Source of the DNA: Ashinkailepas kermadecensis
Taxonomy: Eukaryota > Arthropoda > Thecostraca > Neolepadidae
DNA: 64,000 bases
Reading direction: 5' to 3'
Assembly (NCBI GenBank): GCA_034440615.1
Contig: JAOTOM010005186.1
Coordinates: 62,001-126,000 of the forward strand
Shown here: positions 12,759 through 22,587 of the stretch, one piece after another
Position numbering within the stretch: the first letter of the stretch is position 1
How the letters are laid out: each line of letters opens with the position of its first letter
Notes under the pieces: generated by a model
What the model saw: only the letters and a program-made list of their open reading frames with translations
The model's database searches: none
What the model was told of the DNA's origin: nothing
Translations under genes and position numbers: made by a program

Positions 12759-15700
12759 GTGTGTGTGTGTATGTCGGCGCGATATGGCGCCGTCATTTGA
12801 CCCTGACGGCATTGACCTAGGGTCATGAAATTTATATTGCAGGGACACTAGCTACAGCCATAATCTACCATTCAACTTTTGTGCTTCTAGCTCCAGTAGT
12901 TTCCGAGTTCCTCGGGGGGGATCCGCCTCCCCCATCCGGGCCGCGTTATGTGAAAGGCCCTCCGGTGCGCATGTTAAGGACTACATATTAGGTTAATCAG
13001 CACAAAAACAATACTTGATGGAGTCCTGCCATGACTCACTGGCACGCACGCATCTCCACCACATCTGGCTGTGGAGGATGGCACGGTAGTCAGCGACCAG
13101 TCCGACGGCTGGCCAAAGACTGCAACCGAGCACAAATAGGGTACTCACATCCATTCAAATAAGCCCCAGATGCGATATGTGAGAATACAAAATAATGGAG
13201 AATTGTAGGATACAAAATGTGTACAGGATGGAACCCAACAACTACAATAATACCAGCGTTGATATGAAGATCATAACATACCAAAGCAGATTTATCAGAA
13301 CTGAATTATGATTGTGACTTCATTATTAGGTGTATCATCACACTAATAAACTACTCAGCTTTCGCTTATAATGTGAAGAACATTTCCTTCTTTGCAGACA
13401 TCGGGCTTCTAAGTGCATTCAGACCTACACATTTTTCCAGCAAATGTCATTATCTGACCACACACCGAACTGTGAGCGCTCTGTGTCGCCCAGCTCCGCC
13501 GGTGGTTCGACGTGATACCGTCATCGCCAGTGGCGCTGGCTAAATGCACGGGACGAGCCACCACTCACCGCACACTGTTTGAGGGTGTTGTTGACCTGCA
13601 GGTGGAAGCGCGGCCACAGGTACAGGTTGCGCACGAACAGGTTCCGCATGACGCGCTGCACCTGGCAGAAGCCGGACGTGAAGGACAGCGGCGAGCTGGA
13701 GAACGCCTTGATAAAACCAGTCTGAAAAAGTCAGGTCAGGTCACCAGTCGGATTTAGTACAACCAGGTTCATGGGGTGTGGTATGATACAGTTAATGAGG
13801 TAAGAGTGGCTGAGTAACATATCCGGGCGCAGTCAGTCTGGTAATGCCAGTTATGTCAAGTCGGTGGTGTCATATCCGTAGGGATAGGCTACCAGGGTCA
13901 GACTACTATATCAGTCGGGGTCAATCATACCAGGCTGGTGAGGTCAGATTAACCAGTTCAGACCGGCATCTTTTCTGTAGGTACGGTTAACGTTGGTAAA
14001 GTATTTGGGGTTTGGGAGTCGTCGACATCTGACCTTCACACCCAAAGGTGAGAGCCAAGCACAAAACGTGTCAGTTAGATGAATACAAGACAACAGCAGC
14101 AAAATATGCAACGCAAACTCGCTGTATGTCACTCCATAATGTACCTGGTACATTGCACAAACGGATGCTGATAATCGACAACAGTTTGTCCACTGCACGG
14201 CGGGGATAGGTCCCATGCAAATGTGGCCACTTCAGTGACGACGGTCGTGGGTGCATGTACCAAGATGTGAAACGGCACAAACCAGACGTCTTGACGACGT
14301 TAATGAATACGATAACGGATACGCTTATGGCAATGGCACGCTTGCAGGGCGTCAACGCTGAACAACAAAACAGTGTGGTCATTTTCTGCAGCGTTGTGTC
14401 ATCACCAACCCTGCCGTCTGGACGACCAGGTCTGCCGATACGGAAACAGACAGCGAGCTCTGACCTTGTTCTTCTGTCTGTACAGGCGCAGGATGAAGGC
14501 CTCCTGCGCCGACTCGATGATGCCGTGAGCCCGGTACACGAGCACACCTGTCACCAGGTCGGTGGGACACCGATCCGTCAGGAGGTCCACCACCAGGATC
14601 CGAGACGTGACGAAGAGCACACCTCCCGACAAGTACACCTGCTGTCTGCCGATATAGGTGAAATTGTGCTCATAATTGGTGACAACAACTATGTCACCAT
14701 AATTGGTGTCAAAAAGTTTAACTTAAGATTTAGTAAAATTTAATTGAACATTTAAATTCATTTTTAAATTTGATATAATTTAAGACATCAAATTTAGTCG
14801 TTAAAATATAGGTGCAATAATCGTTATCTGGCGCTAATCACTCGCGCTCACGGCACTTGAATACATGTGTTATGCATACACACATATTTGTATGTGTGTA
14901 CATACACTTTAGTGCATATGCTCCATGTGTATGCACGTACACATGCATACAGCATTGGTACAGCACCCGTACGTAGCAAGGCTAGAACCCTGAGCACTTC
15001 TGAGTACATATCAGCTGCCGTTTTACAATACATTAACCGGGAGAAGTCGGTCTTAATTGCACCTAAGCTGCTTCCCACGGATACATGTGCTATATACACC
15101 ACGGTCTAGTATAAGAGTATCTGATGAAACAGCATCTTGTTCATGAACATTACGGTGATCTCCGCATGCCCCAGCATCAGCATACACATACACTCAATGT
15201 TGGAGAACCAAGAACTTTCTGGATTTTTCAATGTGATTCCAATACCCATATATAAATTTCAATACTCATAATAAAAGAGTACCCATAATAAGAGAATATT
15301 GAAGTTGTCATAAGAACACTCGATTTGCTATCAAAAGCATTAAATTTGTTGTTACAAGCAGCATAATTTACGGCTTGTGTTTGCCAGCAGTGAGTGGCCT
15401 GCCATTGTGCCCGATTGGCCGGGCTCAGCGTACCTGTCGGCGACGGACGTGTCGGCGGTGATGGCCTTGGGCAGGGGACTGACGCCGTCCGCGGCCAGCT
15501 GGGAGGTCACGTACTCCTCGTCCTGCCGCACCGTGCCCACCACCAGCACCAGCTGGCCCGGGTCGCAAAACACGCGCACAAACGCGGCCAGCAGCCGCTC
15601 CAGACCCAGACCCTTGGCCACCACCAGCAGACCGTCCTCGTGCAGCAGGTCCAGCAGCATCTGCGTCTCGTACTCCAGCAGGGCGGACTTGGTGACCACC

Positions 15701-15855
15701 TGCACGCGCTCCGACAGTGTCGCACCGGCTCCCTCCTGGTTCTCGGCCGACGTCGCGGGCTCGCCAGTCGAGGCACCATCACTTTCGTGCGCACCGTTCC
15801 GTGCCACGTGTTCAGGCATGCTTTCTGTAGCCTGTTCCATGCTCTCGGACGACAT
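2114..15855 (-). CDS. ERCC4: DNA-repair endonuclease subunit XPF (ten exons; 3' end outside window)
   Basis: Ten exons are joined in phase: 15855-15434, 14645-14465, 13721-13569, 12628-12515, 11870-11528, 8466-8309, 7546-7385, 5907-5725, 3109-2567 and 2344-2114. They total 2490 nt, or 830 codons, without a stop. The product aligns almost without gaps to animal XPF, the catalytic subunit that pairs with ERCC1 and cuts 5' of bulky lesions in nucleotide-excision repair. Visible parts are the degenerate SF2-helicase-like N-terminal half, a charged linker much shorter than the vertebrate one, and the nuclease domain with an intact GDX(n)ERKxxxD motif (GDY...VERKSVSD, exon 9). The C-terminal tandem HhH domain that binds ERCC1, roughly 70 residues, is missing because it lies left of position 1. 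An extra N-terminal extension of about 45 residues precedes the conserved LLEYE region. The nuclease looks catalytically competent. The introns hold two minisatellites made from exon ends. Confidence 0.95.
2567..3109 (-). CDS. ERCC4: ERCC4 exon 9 (nuclease domain)
   Basis: The exon starts after ccgccag with [20 protein letters not shown] and runs through [34 protein letters not shown] and [20 protein letters not shown]. It continues with the catalytic [20 protein letters not shown], then [20 protein letters not shown]. All acidic and basic residues of the GDX(n)ERKxxxD active site are present. It is 543 nt with donor CAG|GTACAC, phase 0. Confidence 0.97.
3110..5481. other. ERCC4 intron between exons 8 and 9
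   Basis: Mostly unique AT-rich sequence. A GC-rich block at 3940-4170 with two copies of gtgcagtcga.cct.ccc resembles, faintly, the middle of the 1.15-kb dispersed repeat. A piece at 4798-4868 (aagccaacattggggaggg) recurs near 62262. Confidence 0.6.
5482..5775. repeat. 73-bp minisatellite built from the ERCC4 exon 8 donor
   Basis: There are four tandem copies, the first being the exon itself. Each copy carries about 45 nt of coding end (encoding [13 protein letters not shown] or close variants) plus about 28 nt of intron start. Spacing is 73, 73 and 76 bp, so the fourth copy returns to the original reading frame. All four donors are intact. Confidence 0.93.
5725..5907 (-). CDS. ERCC4: ERCC4 exon 8
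   Basis: The acceptor cttccag|AAA opens [10 protein letters not shown]...[13 protein letters not shown]...[19 protein letters not shown], matching the XPF segment around EPRYVVLYDAELTFVRQLE. The chosen donor CTGGAG|GTGGGT at 5725 gives an ungapped join to exon 9. Three further copies of this exon end and donor follow in tandem (ends at 5652, 5579 and 5503). The last has a stronger GTGAGT site and would add 74 in-frame codons without a stop, so the true end could differ. Confidence 0.9.
5908..7384. other. ERCC4 intron between exons 7 and 8
   Basis: A partial tiny GGGCGC element at 5921-5960 is followed by purine-rich aaaaggacaaa-like sequence. Nothing else was recognised. Confidence 0.6.
7385..7546 (-). 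CDS. ERCC4: ERCC4 exon 7 (linker)
   Basis: The acceptor gtgttcag|CTG begins [18 protein letters not shown], matching the human LLRLYRKTF region in spacing. An Ala/Glu-rich stretch without lysine blocks follows. The exon is 162 nt, phase 0, with donor ACG|GTACGG. The vertebrate protein carries a long lysine-rich insert here that is almost absent in this sequence. Confidence 0.88.
7808..7966 (+). mobile_element. tRNA-derived SINE, Val-type head
   Basis: The A-box-like tagtctaggggtaag, the anticodon region gtctcacaatcg and the B box gggttcgagtcc are followed by the shared core cggcgtgagagattggcgac and the tail cgtaaaaccaataaccaacc. It lies in an ERCC4 intron. The 5' end is slightly diverged and no clear target duplication is seen. 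Confidence 0.88.
8309..8466 (-). CDS. ERCC4: ERCC4 exon 6
   Basis: The acceptor cgctgtag|TGCTG completes the split codon. The product [19 protein letters not shown]...[16 protein letters not shown] aligns with the vertebrate segment PKWEALTEVLKEI...VLICASDDRTCSQL. The donor is GAG|GTGACT; choosing it makes the join to exon 7 align without a gap. A second GT 48 nt further on (AAG|GTGGCA) was judged less likely. Confidence 0.9.
8467..11527. other. ERCC4 intron between exons 5 and 6
   Basis: A 3-kb intron without a recognisable exon. A GC-rich patch at 11070-11250 is open on both strands but has no exon signals in register with ERCC4. A hairpin lies at 11338-11376. Confidence 0.6.
11338..11376. 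repeat. Perfect 15-bp hairpin
   Basis: Arms CAAGAAATCCTGCCA and its complement are separated by the 9-nt loop cttatcggg. Part of the arm and loop (cctgccacttatcggg) repeats at 11380-11395. Confidence 0.95.
11528..11870 (-). CDS. ERCC4: ERCC4 exon 5
   Basis: The acceptor cgtccgcag|CTG opens [12 protein letters not shown], followed by the conserved [20 protein letters not shown] and the SQYDC-like [12 protein letters not shown]. The end of the exon is a basic stretch ([12 protein letters not shown]) that starts the linker. Length is 343 nt, leaving phase 1, with donor AAG|GTAGGC. Confidence 0.93.
12515..12628 (-). CDS. ERCC4: ERCC4 exon 4
   Basis: The acceptor caccaacag|CCT leads into [20 protein letters not shown] and KELKRLNPS, the conserved XPF segment before the central linker. 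It is 114 nt with donor TCG|GTGAGC, phase 0 at both ends. A (TA)n microsatellite lies 60 bp upstream of the acceptor. Confidence 0.95.
12667..12770. repeat. Compound (AGAC)n-(TA)n-(TG)n microsatellite
   Basis: AGAC repeats, then about 34 TA units, then TG units. It lies 40 bp upstream of the ERCC4 exon 4 acceptor on the minus strand. Confidence 0.97.
12770..12975 (-). repeat. Diverged fragment of the 1.15-kb dispersed repeat
   Basis: The segment gtcatttgaccctgacggca ... gcttctagctccagtagttt ... gttatgtgaaaggc follows the order of the block at 31850-32000 (catttgaccctgaagacatt, gcctctagtttcag, gttatgtgagagg), with many substitutions. It lies next to a (TA)n run in an ERCC4 intron. Confidence 0.65.
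13569..13721 (-). CDS. ERCC4: ERCC4 exon 3
   Basis: The exon starts after ctttttcag and encodes [19 protein letters not shown], then [17 protein letters not shown]. It matches XPF residue for residue in spacing. It is 153 nt, phase 0 at both ends, with donor GCG|GTGAGT. It was found by translating the minus strand between exons 2 and 4. The upstream intron carries degenerate GTCAGGTC/ACCAG-type repeats right up to the acceptor. Confidence 0.93.
13722..13965. repeat. Degenerate repeat upstream of ERCC4 exon 3
   Basis: The intron next to the exon 3 acceptor is made of decayed units around (T)CAGGTCA...ACCAG. The motif recurs some eight times with uneven spacing of 25-35 bp. It may be an old junction-linked array. 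The periodicity is weak. Confidence 0.45.
14465..14645 (-). CDS. ERCC4: ERCC4 exon 2
   Basis: The acceptor tatcggcag|ACAG gives the phase-2 join needed after exon 1. The exon encodes [14 protein letters not shown], then [31 protein letters not shown] and RLYRQKNK. This is the degenerate helicase motif II/III region of XPF, in which the DEAH box is replaced by a TDR motif as in vertebrates. The donor is AAG|GTCAGA. Confidence 0.95.
14646..15433. other. ERCC4 intron between exons 1 and 2
   Basis: AT-rich, with a TG/CA-rich patch at 14860-14950. No other feature seen. The neighbouring ERCC4 introns at 11871-12514, 12629-13568 and 7547-8308 are similar, apart from the repeats listed there. Confidence 0.6.
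15434..15855 (-). CDS. ERCC4: ERCC4 exon 1 (start exon)
   Basis: The ATG at 15855 opens a Ser/Glu/Ala-rich leader of about 55 residues that has no counterpart in vertebrate XPF. The conserved start of the helicase-like domain follows ([14 protein letters not shown]...[11 protein letters not shown]). The exon ends GAC AG|GTAC in phase 2. The next exon supplies the third base of an Arg codon, as in the human protein around SRYEVY. An in-frame internal Met (MEQ) is the other possible start. Confidence 0.9.
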
Positions 15856-15987
15856 TCGCTCCCACTTTCTATTGAAATAAGCACACTTACACTATATTGG
15901 ATTCCCGTATTACCAAACTATCACAAGCAGCATATACTTTATCATTCACACATCGATTCCCACAGCTCACTTGCCTCACTCAACGTT

Positions 15988-16062
15988 TTACAAAAGTAGC
16001 ACTTCTAAAAAGACCTCTGCAAAAGTCCATAGTAAATCCAGTAGACGGTTCTCTTCGTGATC
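15988..16062 (-). CDS. UPF0669 gene exon D (terminal)
   Basis: After ctgtttcag the frame reads DHEENRLLDLLWTFAEVFLE and ends in a short Leu-rich tail and TAA. Human C6orf120 ends [22 protein letters not shown], with the same acidic run, Trp-Thr and hydrophobic end. This makes the small exon convincing despite its 24 codons. No canonical AATAAA lies before the ERCC4 start codon. Confidence 0.83.
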   Translation of the reverse strand, partial: DHEENRLLDLLWTFAEVFLEVLLL

Positions 16063-19000
16063 CTGAAACAGAGTAAAGAGGCATGTCTAAGCCATTGTCA
16101 TAAACAAATTAATGCACACACACGCATACATTACTTAGTCCATTTCCGAGCACCGCTCATGAAGCACATGCTTAACTCATCGTAAATGAAAAAAGAACAT
16201 GATGTAACCCGAAGTTATCAGACAGACACTATCACAAGTCATTGGTCACTTTCTCAACATTAGTCAGCATTTATAACAATGCAAGCCATGTAGAGGCAAC
16301 TTTCTGACCCAAACCATTGCCCAGTACATCCCTGCAGTCCAACGTCCTTCATAATCCGGACAGCCTTACACTCTGGCCTTAAAATACCCGGGGAAGCCCT
16401 ACAATCTGACTCCACAATGGGCAGTATGGCCTCACAAACTGACAACACAATGCCCAGGGCAGCCTGCAGGCTGACACTGCCACGTTGGGGAGCCCCACAA
16501 TTCGATCTCGTAATATCTGGGGCAGCCCTACATTCCGATCTCGTAATATCGGGGAAGGCCATACAATCCGATCTCGTAATATCTGGGGCAGCCCTACAAT
16601 CCGATCTCATAATATCGGGGGCGGCTCTACAATCCGATCTCGTATTATCGGAGGCGGCCCTACAATCCGGTCTCGTAATATCGGAGGCGGCCCTACAATC
16701 CGGTCTCGTAATATTGGGCGCAGCCCTACAATCCGATCTCGTAATATCTGGGGCAGCTCTAAAATCAGATATCGTGATATCGGTGGCGGCCACACAATCC
16801 GATCTCGTAATATCGGGGGCGGCCCTACAATCCGATCTCGTCACATCGGGAGCAGCCCTACAATCCGATCTCGTAATATCTGGGGCAGCCCTGCAATCCG
16901 ACCTCGTAATATCGGTGGCGGCCCTACAATCCGATTTCGTAATATCGGGGGCCGCCCTACAATCCGACCTCGCAATATCGCGGGCGGCACTACAATCTGA
17001 CCTGTCGCTGGCCGGAGCGCTCCTGCAGGGTGGCCAGCAGCTCGTCATCAGTGTTGTTTTGCTCCCGCAAGGTGAACTGGTCCAGGTAGTCGGGGTGCCG
17101 GTACACGAGGCGCAGCTGGTATGTCGACGGGCCGTGTCGGGGGTGGCCATACACGGACACACCCAGCGGCCGTGGACACCTGGTGATGGATGGGGAGGGT
17201 CACTGGAGCCCCGTGTGAGGACACACCCAGCGGCCGTGGACACCTGGTGATGAATGGGGAGGGTCACTGGAGCCCCGTGTGAGGACACACCCAGCGGCCG
17301 TGGACACCTGGTGATGGATGGGGAGGGTCACTGGAGCCCCATATGAGGACACACCCAGCGGCCGTGGACACCTGGTGATGGATGGGGAGGGTCACTGGAG
17401 CCCCGTGTGAGGACACCCAGCGGCCGTGGACACCTGGTGATGGATGGGGAGGGTCACTGGAGCCCCGTATGAGGACACACCCAGCGGCCGTGGACACCTG
17501 GTGATGGATGGGGAGGGTCACTGGAGCCCCGTGTGAGGACACCCAGCGGCCGCGGACACCGAGGGTGGGGGGTGAGGTCACTAAAACTCCATACGAAGAA
17601 AACCGAAGGGCTGTGAACGCCTGGTAAAGACAAACCAGGACCAGGCTGACATGTATGATAGGCAGGCATGGCGTGTCAATGGCAGGCAGGCGTCGCATTC
17701 AAATTTCAGTGATTAGTTAGTTATTTTGGTGTTAGGGCGAGGTCATCGACAGGGCATCGACTACTGAGGTCACTTTGCGCCCATCAAATTTCAGTGAAGA
17801 CGAGTAGTTTTTACCATGTATCAAGTTGGCTTGTATGTTCGCTGAGGTAGCGTTATGAAACAAGATTATATTGTTAGGGTGTAAGTGTGCATCCACCACC
17901 ATCCCGGCTGGCGCTGTGCGTATCCCTGATAGGCAGGCGTGACCAGGTCGGACGAGCGGCCGCGGCGCAAGGTCAGTGGGCCGCGGACTGGCCTGTCAGT
18001 GCAGGTGCCCGTTGTGCCAAAAAGCGCACTGTCAATTCGTTGAACTGAACTGTTTTGAAGGCGAAGTGAGAAAGAGTCAAATGCTGTTAAACAGAGCTTG
18101 TTTCCGCCGACCCAACCCCACTACTCGATATGGAAATTCAAGTTCAACGGCAGAAGTTACACAGGGAACATCGCGTGCCCCCGATGCACCGACACGGTCG
18201 CTCCGTCGCCGCGCTCGGTTTTGTCGGGTGAGGTGTCAGCGTAGCCTCCCAGTCCGGGGGTGCGGGTAAATACAAGCGTGAGGAGTGACTCAAACCCTAA
18301 CCCATGTTTTTTCTCGGTCATGGTTATTGGTTTTACGACACGTCGACCGTTGAGTCATATAGCGTCGCCAATCTCTCACGCCGATTGGTCGCGGGCGAAG
18401 AGTAGCGACAGGTGAGATTCGAACCCACAATCTTTCGATTGTGAGACGAGCATCTAACCCCTAGACCACTCGTCCCCATATGAATAACGGAGATAAAGCA
18501 GGTAGGTAGACGCTCTACTCAACGTGGAGTTCTTTGTACGTGGAAGAGCTAATCCGAGCGATCTATTTTCGTGTATATACGTAAAAGTTGGCATGAGCGA
18601 CCCGATCCGACCAAGTCAAACCATCACGCTTTCAAATACTTTGCAACCGTTTTTCTTCGTTACGACGTTTCAAACTCTTCATCGCCCATAATTAAGCCCG
18701 TCATTTAAATTCTCACTTCTAACAGCTGTCGATACGATATTTTTGTCATGACGTACTCAGATTATTTATTCAAAGCAATGATCTGCGGCGTCACCTCCCG
18801 CGCCGGGTCAATGTAAGTGGTTCTGCACGCTGCGCCCTGCCACCACCGTCGTCTGCTGGCAGTGACATGGTGCCAGATCCTACACTTGCAGCACGCGAGC
18901 CCCATAACCCGCCGCAAGTCTTCGCTCGTCATGCACGGCTATTTGCGCCTGATAGCATAGGATACGGAGTGAACTCCACACAGAAGGCGCAATACTGGCA

Positions 19001-20400
19001 TCCTCCAGCTGCTGATAAATAAGCTGCATGTTCCGTTAATTAGACATGTGCGCTCAAAACGTCGAATATGGATACATGCACCCATGGCAAGGTGCTCAGT
19101 GAGACGCATGCATCCAGGTCGTTGATCGGTGGACGGACAGACGCTGCCATATTACCAGGCGAGTTCTCACGTTCTCGGAATGTCGACCCAGTCGAGTCCG
19201 CAGGTGGTGCTGCTGTAATTGTATTGATCCGGATCGAAACTGGGCTTCAGATGCGTCTCGGACACGTACAGATCGGCGTCTCCGATCCTGGCGAGAGGTA
19301 CAGTCGGGTCAAGTGCTATCGCTACAAACGAAAGGGTACAGTCGGGTTAAGTTCTACCGCCACAGACAAGAGGGTACAGTCGGGTCAAGTGTTATCGCTC
19401 CAGACAAGAGGGTACAGTCGGGTCAAGTTCTACCGCCACAGACAAGAGGGTACAGTCGGATCAAGTGTTACCGCTCCAGACAAGAGGGTACACTCGGGTC
19501 AAGTGTTACCGCTCCAGTCAAGAGGGTACAATCTGGTAAAATAGTACCACTCAAGGCGAGGGGTGAAGGAAGGTCAAGTAATACCGTCACAAGAGAGGGG
19601 TACAGTCGGGTCAAGTAGCACCACTCACGGCGATAGGTGCAGTAAGGTCAAGTACTACCGCTGCAAGCGACGGGGTATGGTCAGGACAAGCGCTAAAACT
19701 CCAGGCGAGGGGGCACAGTCAGGTCAAGTGCTACCACTCCAGGCGAGGAGGCACAGTCAGGCCAAGTGCTACCGCTCCAGACGAGGGGGTAGTCAGGTCA
19801 AGTGCTACCGCTCCAGGTGAGGGGGTACAGTCAGGCCAAGTGCTACCGCTCCAGGCGAGGGGTTACAGTCAGGCAAAGCGCCACCAGTCCAGCCGAGGGG
19901 ATACACACAGTGCGGTAAAGTGCTACCACTTCTGAATAACACTGTGGATCAACTTACACACTCCCCCTACAGGTATTGACAGAAGACACTGCAACATTGA
20001 AACCAAGGGCCCAACAATGGGGACAAAACACAAGAACGAGACGATATACATGACCATACCCATTGAAATGAAACCCAGTGACTGCTTCTTCTTACTTCGC
20101 TGGTATTTCTCTACATTCCTCCATCCACTTACACAGAATCCAGGAAAATTCAGCCGGGCGCTATATGACCTATGAAGTCGATGCGTCCTCAGACTACAAT
20201 AACTAACTAACTGGCGAAGAGAATATCAGTTATGCAGAGGACACTTACCAGATGCCACGCACAGCGGTCGTTACTCACAGCGTGTCCAGAATGATGGTGA
20301 CAGGACCCTGCCACTGGAGCTTGTAATACGTATAGTTGCCAGGCTCCACTTCACCGATAATTTCTTGGATTTCGTAATCACCCGACGCGGCCCACACACA
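15988..20400 (-). CDS. UPF0669 family secreted protein (C6orf120-like), first exon missing
   Basis: Four exons join in phase: A 20400-20279, B 19287-19171, C 17179-17002 and D 16062-15988. They give 163 codons and a stop. The translation matches human C6orf120 (UPF0669) in order: EPGNYTYYKL, GDADLYVSETHLKPSFDPD, STTCG, PLGVSVYGHP, YQLRLVYRH, and a C-terminal acidic-then-hydrophobic tail (DHEENRLLDLLWTF...LEVLLL) ending in TAA. The vertebrate protein is a small secreted or ER-lumen glycoprotein. Its molecular role is poorly known, so none is claimed here. The signal-peptide exon expected upstream of 20400 was not found. The stop is only 132 bp from the ERCC4 start codon on the same strand. Every intron contains a minisatellite touching an exon border. 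Confidence 0.85.
16490..17001. repeat. 33-bp minisatellite at UPF0669 exon C donor
   Basis: About sixteen copies of a unit like ggcggccctacaatccgatctcgtaatatcggg (read in two parts). The first copy overlaps the donor CGACAG|GTCAGATTG. Most distal copies read CGAGATCGGATTG and have lost the GT, but two near the exon keep GT (CGAGGTCGGATTG). The 33-bp unit keeps other frames open on both strands, which makes long spurious ORFs. Confidence 0.93.
17002..17179 (-). CDS. UPF0669 gene exon C
   Basis: The exon begins cag|GTGTCCACGG. It encodes CPRPLGVSVYGHPRHGPSTY, then QLRLVYRHPDYLDQFTL and an acidic stretch, matching the family's VYGHP...FEMKVYYD region. It ends CGACAG|GTCAGA in phase 0; reading through meets TAG four codons later. 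Both borders are embedded in tandem arrays: a 64-bp array upstream and a 33-bp array downstream. Confidence 0.85.
17150..17580. repeat. 64-bp minisatellite built from UPF0669 exon C acceptor
   Basis: Seven copies, the first being the exon start. On the minus strand each unit has a pyrimidine-rich run (ccctccccatccatcaccag) followed by the exon's first 24 nt (gtgtccacggccgctgggtg...). Each copy is thus a complete 3' splice site. The leftmost copy continues into the real exon. Confidence 0.93.
17581..19170. other. UPF0669 intron between exons B and C
   Basis: Besides the 64-bp array it holds a tiny GGGCGC element at 17708-17786 and the SINE at 18321-18477. The rest appears unique. Confidence 0.6.
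18321..18477 (-). mobile_element. tRNA-derived SINE, Val-type head
   Basis: A full-length copy reading ggggacgagtggtctagggg on the minus strand, with the anticodon region ctcacaatcg, B box and shared core. It lies in the intron between UPF0669 exons C and B, in the same orientation as the gene. Confidence 0.9.
19171..19287 (-). CDS. UPF0669 gene exon B
   Basis: The acceptor ctctcgccag|G completes the split Leu codon. IGDADLYVSETHLKPSFDPD and YNYSSTTCGLDWVDIPRT follow, the most conserved block of the family (GDADLYVS...TCG). Length is 117 nt with donor AC|GTGAGA. The acceptor's pyrimidine tract is the last unit of a 37-bp minisatellite. Confidence 0.88.
19288..19935. repeat. 37-bp minisatellite abutting UPF0669 exon B acceptor
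   Basis: About seventeen copies of a unit containing gggtacagtcgggtcaagtg and taccgctccagacaaga. On the minus strand the last unit reads gactgtacctctcgccag and is the acceptor of exon B. The other units read ctcttgtctggag or ctcgcctggag at that place. Divergence rises away from the exon. Confidence 0.93.
20279..20400 (-). CDS. UPF0669 gene exon A
   Basis: After the acceptor gtctgtttccag the frame reads CVWAASGDYEIQEIIGEVEP, then GNYTYYKLQWQGPVTIILDT. It corresponds to the mature N-terminus of C6orf120 (GQIGAGNYSYLRL...). The donor is CT|GTGAGT, phase 2. The open frame upstream of the acceptor soon meets TAG and has no ATG, so a separate start exon must exist. Confidence 0.82.
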
Positions 20401-20455
20401 CTGGAAACAGACCGCAGAATCCCCGGAAGAATGTTAATGACTACGTTCACAATCC

Positions 20456-20488
20456 ACAAAAGAGGCCACCTGAGGCGGCCTCTTTTGT
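20456..20488. repeat. Perfect 12-bp hairpin
   Basis: Arms ACAAAAGAGGCC and GGCCTCTTTTGT with a 9-nt loop, 56 bp upstream of the UPF0669 exon A acceptor. It looks like a bacterial terminator, but in this eukaryotic intron that reading has no support. Confidence 0.93.
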
Positions 20489-22074
<1,586 letters not shown>

Positions 22075-22587
22075 TCAACAAGTGGGCGGCTCCGGGAACT
22101 TCCTCAGCTCCGAGTTGAGCAGAGGGCCGAATACACTGTTGTAGGGGTGCACCAGACGCGTTTCCCGTTCGTCGCCGTCCACCAGCGGCTTGCCCTCGTT
22201 GGCCCACTTGAAGATGCTGCCCTCGATATTAACCGCCTCGAAGTCGGGTAGTTCGCCGCGGTCGTCGCGCAGCTGATTCAGAAGGGTGGCCACACTGGAC
22301 GACCGGTAGCCGAGCGAGCAGTAGCACGCGATGGTAACCTTGTCGACGGCGGGCAGGTGGCGCGCCAGCGTGTTCCGCAGCGCCTGCTCACTGCCCTTGG
22401 GGTCCAGGTGCACGGCGGTCGGCAGGTGACTGATGGCGAACTCGGCGGCGGCTCGCGTGTCCAGCACCAGCAGGTCGGGCCGGGGGAGCGGGTACAGCCA
22501 CGAAAACACAGTGTCCGTCGACACTTGCTGCACAGAGTTGAACTTCTTGCGGATTGTGTACAGCAGAATGTTCATGGAGGCACTCAT
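22075..22587 (-). CDS. Rhodanese-domain protein, single exon seen
   Basis: A 170-residue open frame starts MSASMNILLY and stops at TGA. A rhodanese fold is indicated by LLVLDTRAAAEFAISHLPTA near residues 38-58, the active-site loop CYCSLGYRSSS around residues 90-100 (catalytic Cys followed by an S-L-G-Y-R loop), and the late NIEGSIFKWANEGKPL motif. Such loops carry a persulfide in sulfurtransferases, and the small-residue loop is typical of single-domain bacterial-type rhodaneses. The substrate is unknown. The longer frame back to 22659 is possible, but a pyrimidine-rich acceptor (ctctgcctgtcag) lies 11 nt before this ATG, so a 5' exon may exist. It is on the same strand as the UPF0669 gene and ERCC4. 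Confidence 0.82.
   Translation of the reverse strand: MSASMNILLYTIRKKFNSVQQVSTDTVFSWLYPLPRPDLLVLDTRAAAEFAISHLPTAVHLDPKGSEQALRNTLARHLPAVDKVTIACYCSLGYRSSSVATLLNQLRDDRGELPDFEAVNIEGSIFKWANEGKPLVDGDERETRLVHPYNSVFGPLLNSELRKFPEPPTC

Noticed and set aside
16260..17288. Long minus-strand ORF (342 codons) and matching plus-strand ORFs with AAPDITRSDCR-type repeats
   Set aside because: They are produced by the 33-bp and 64-bp tandem repeats, which keep frames open. The real UPF0669 exon C uses a different minus frame.
20456..20488. Rho-independent bacterial terminator
   Set aside because: The hairpin with T-run looks right, but the window is eukaryotic and the site is in an intron upstream of an exon acceptor.
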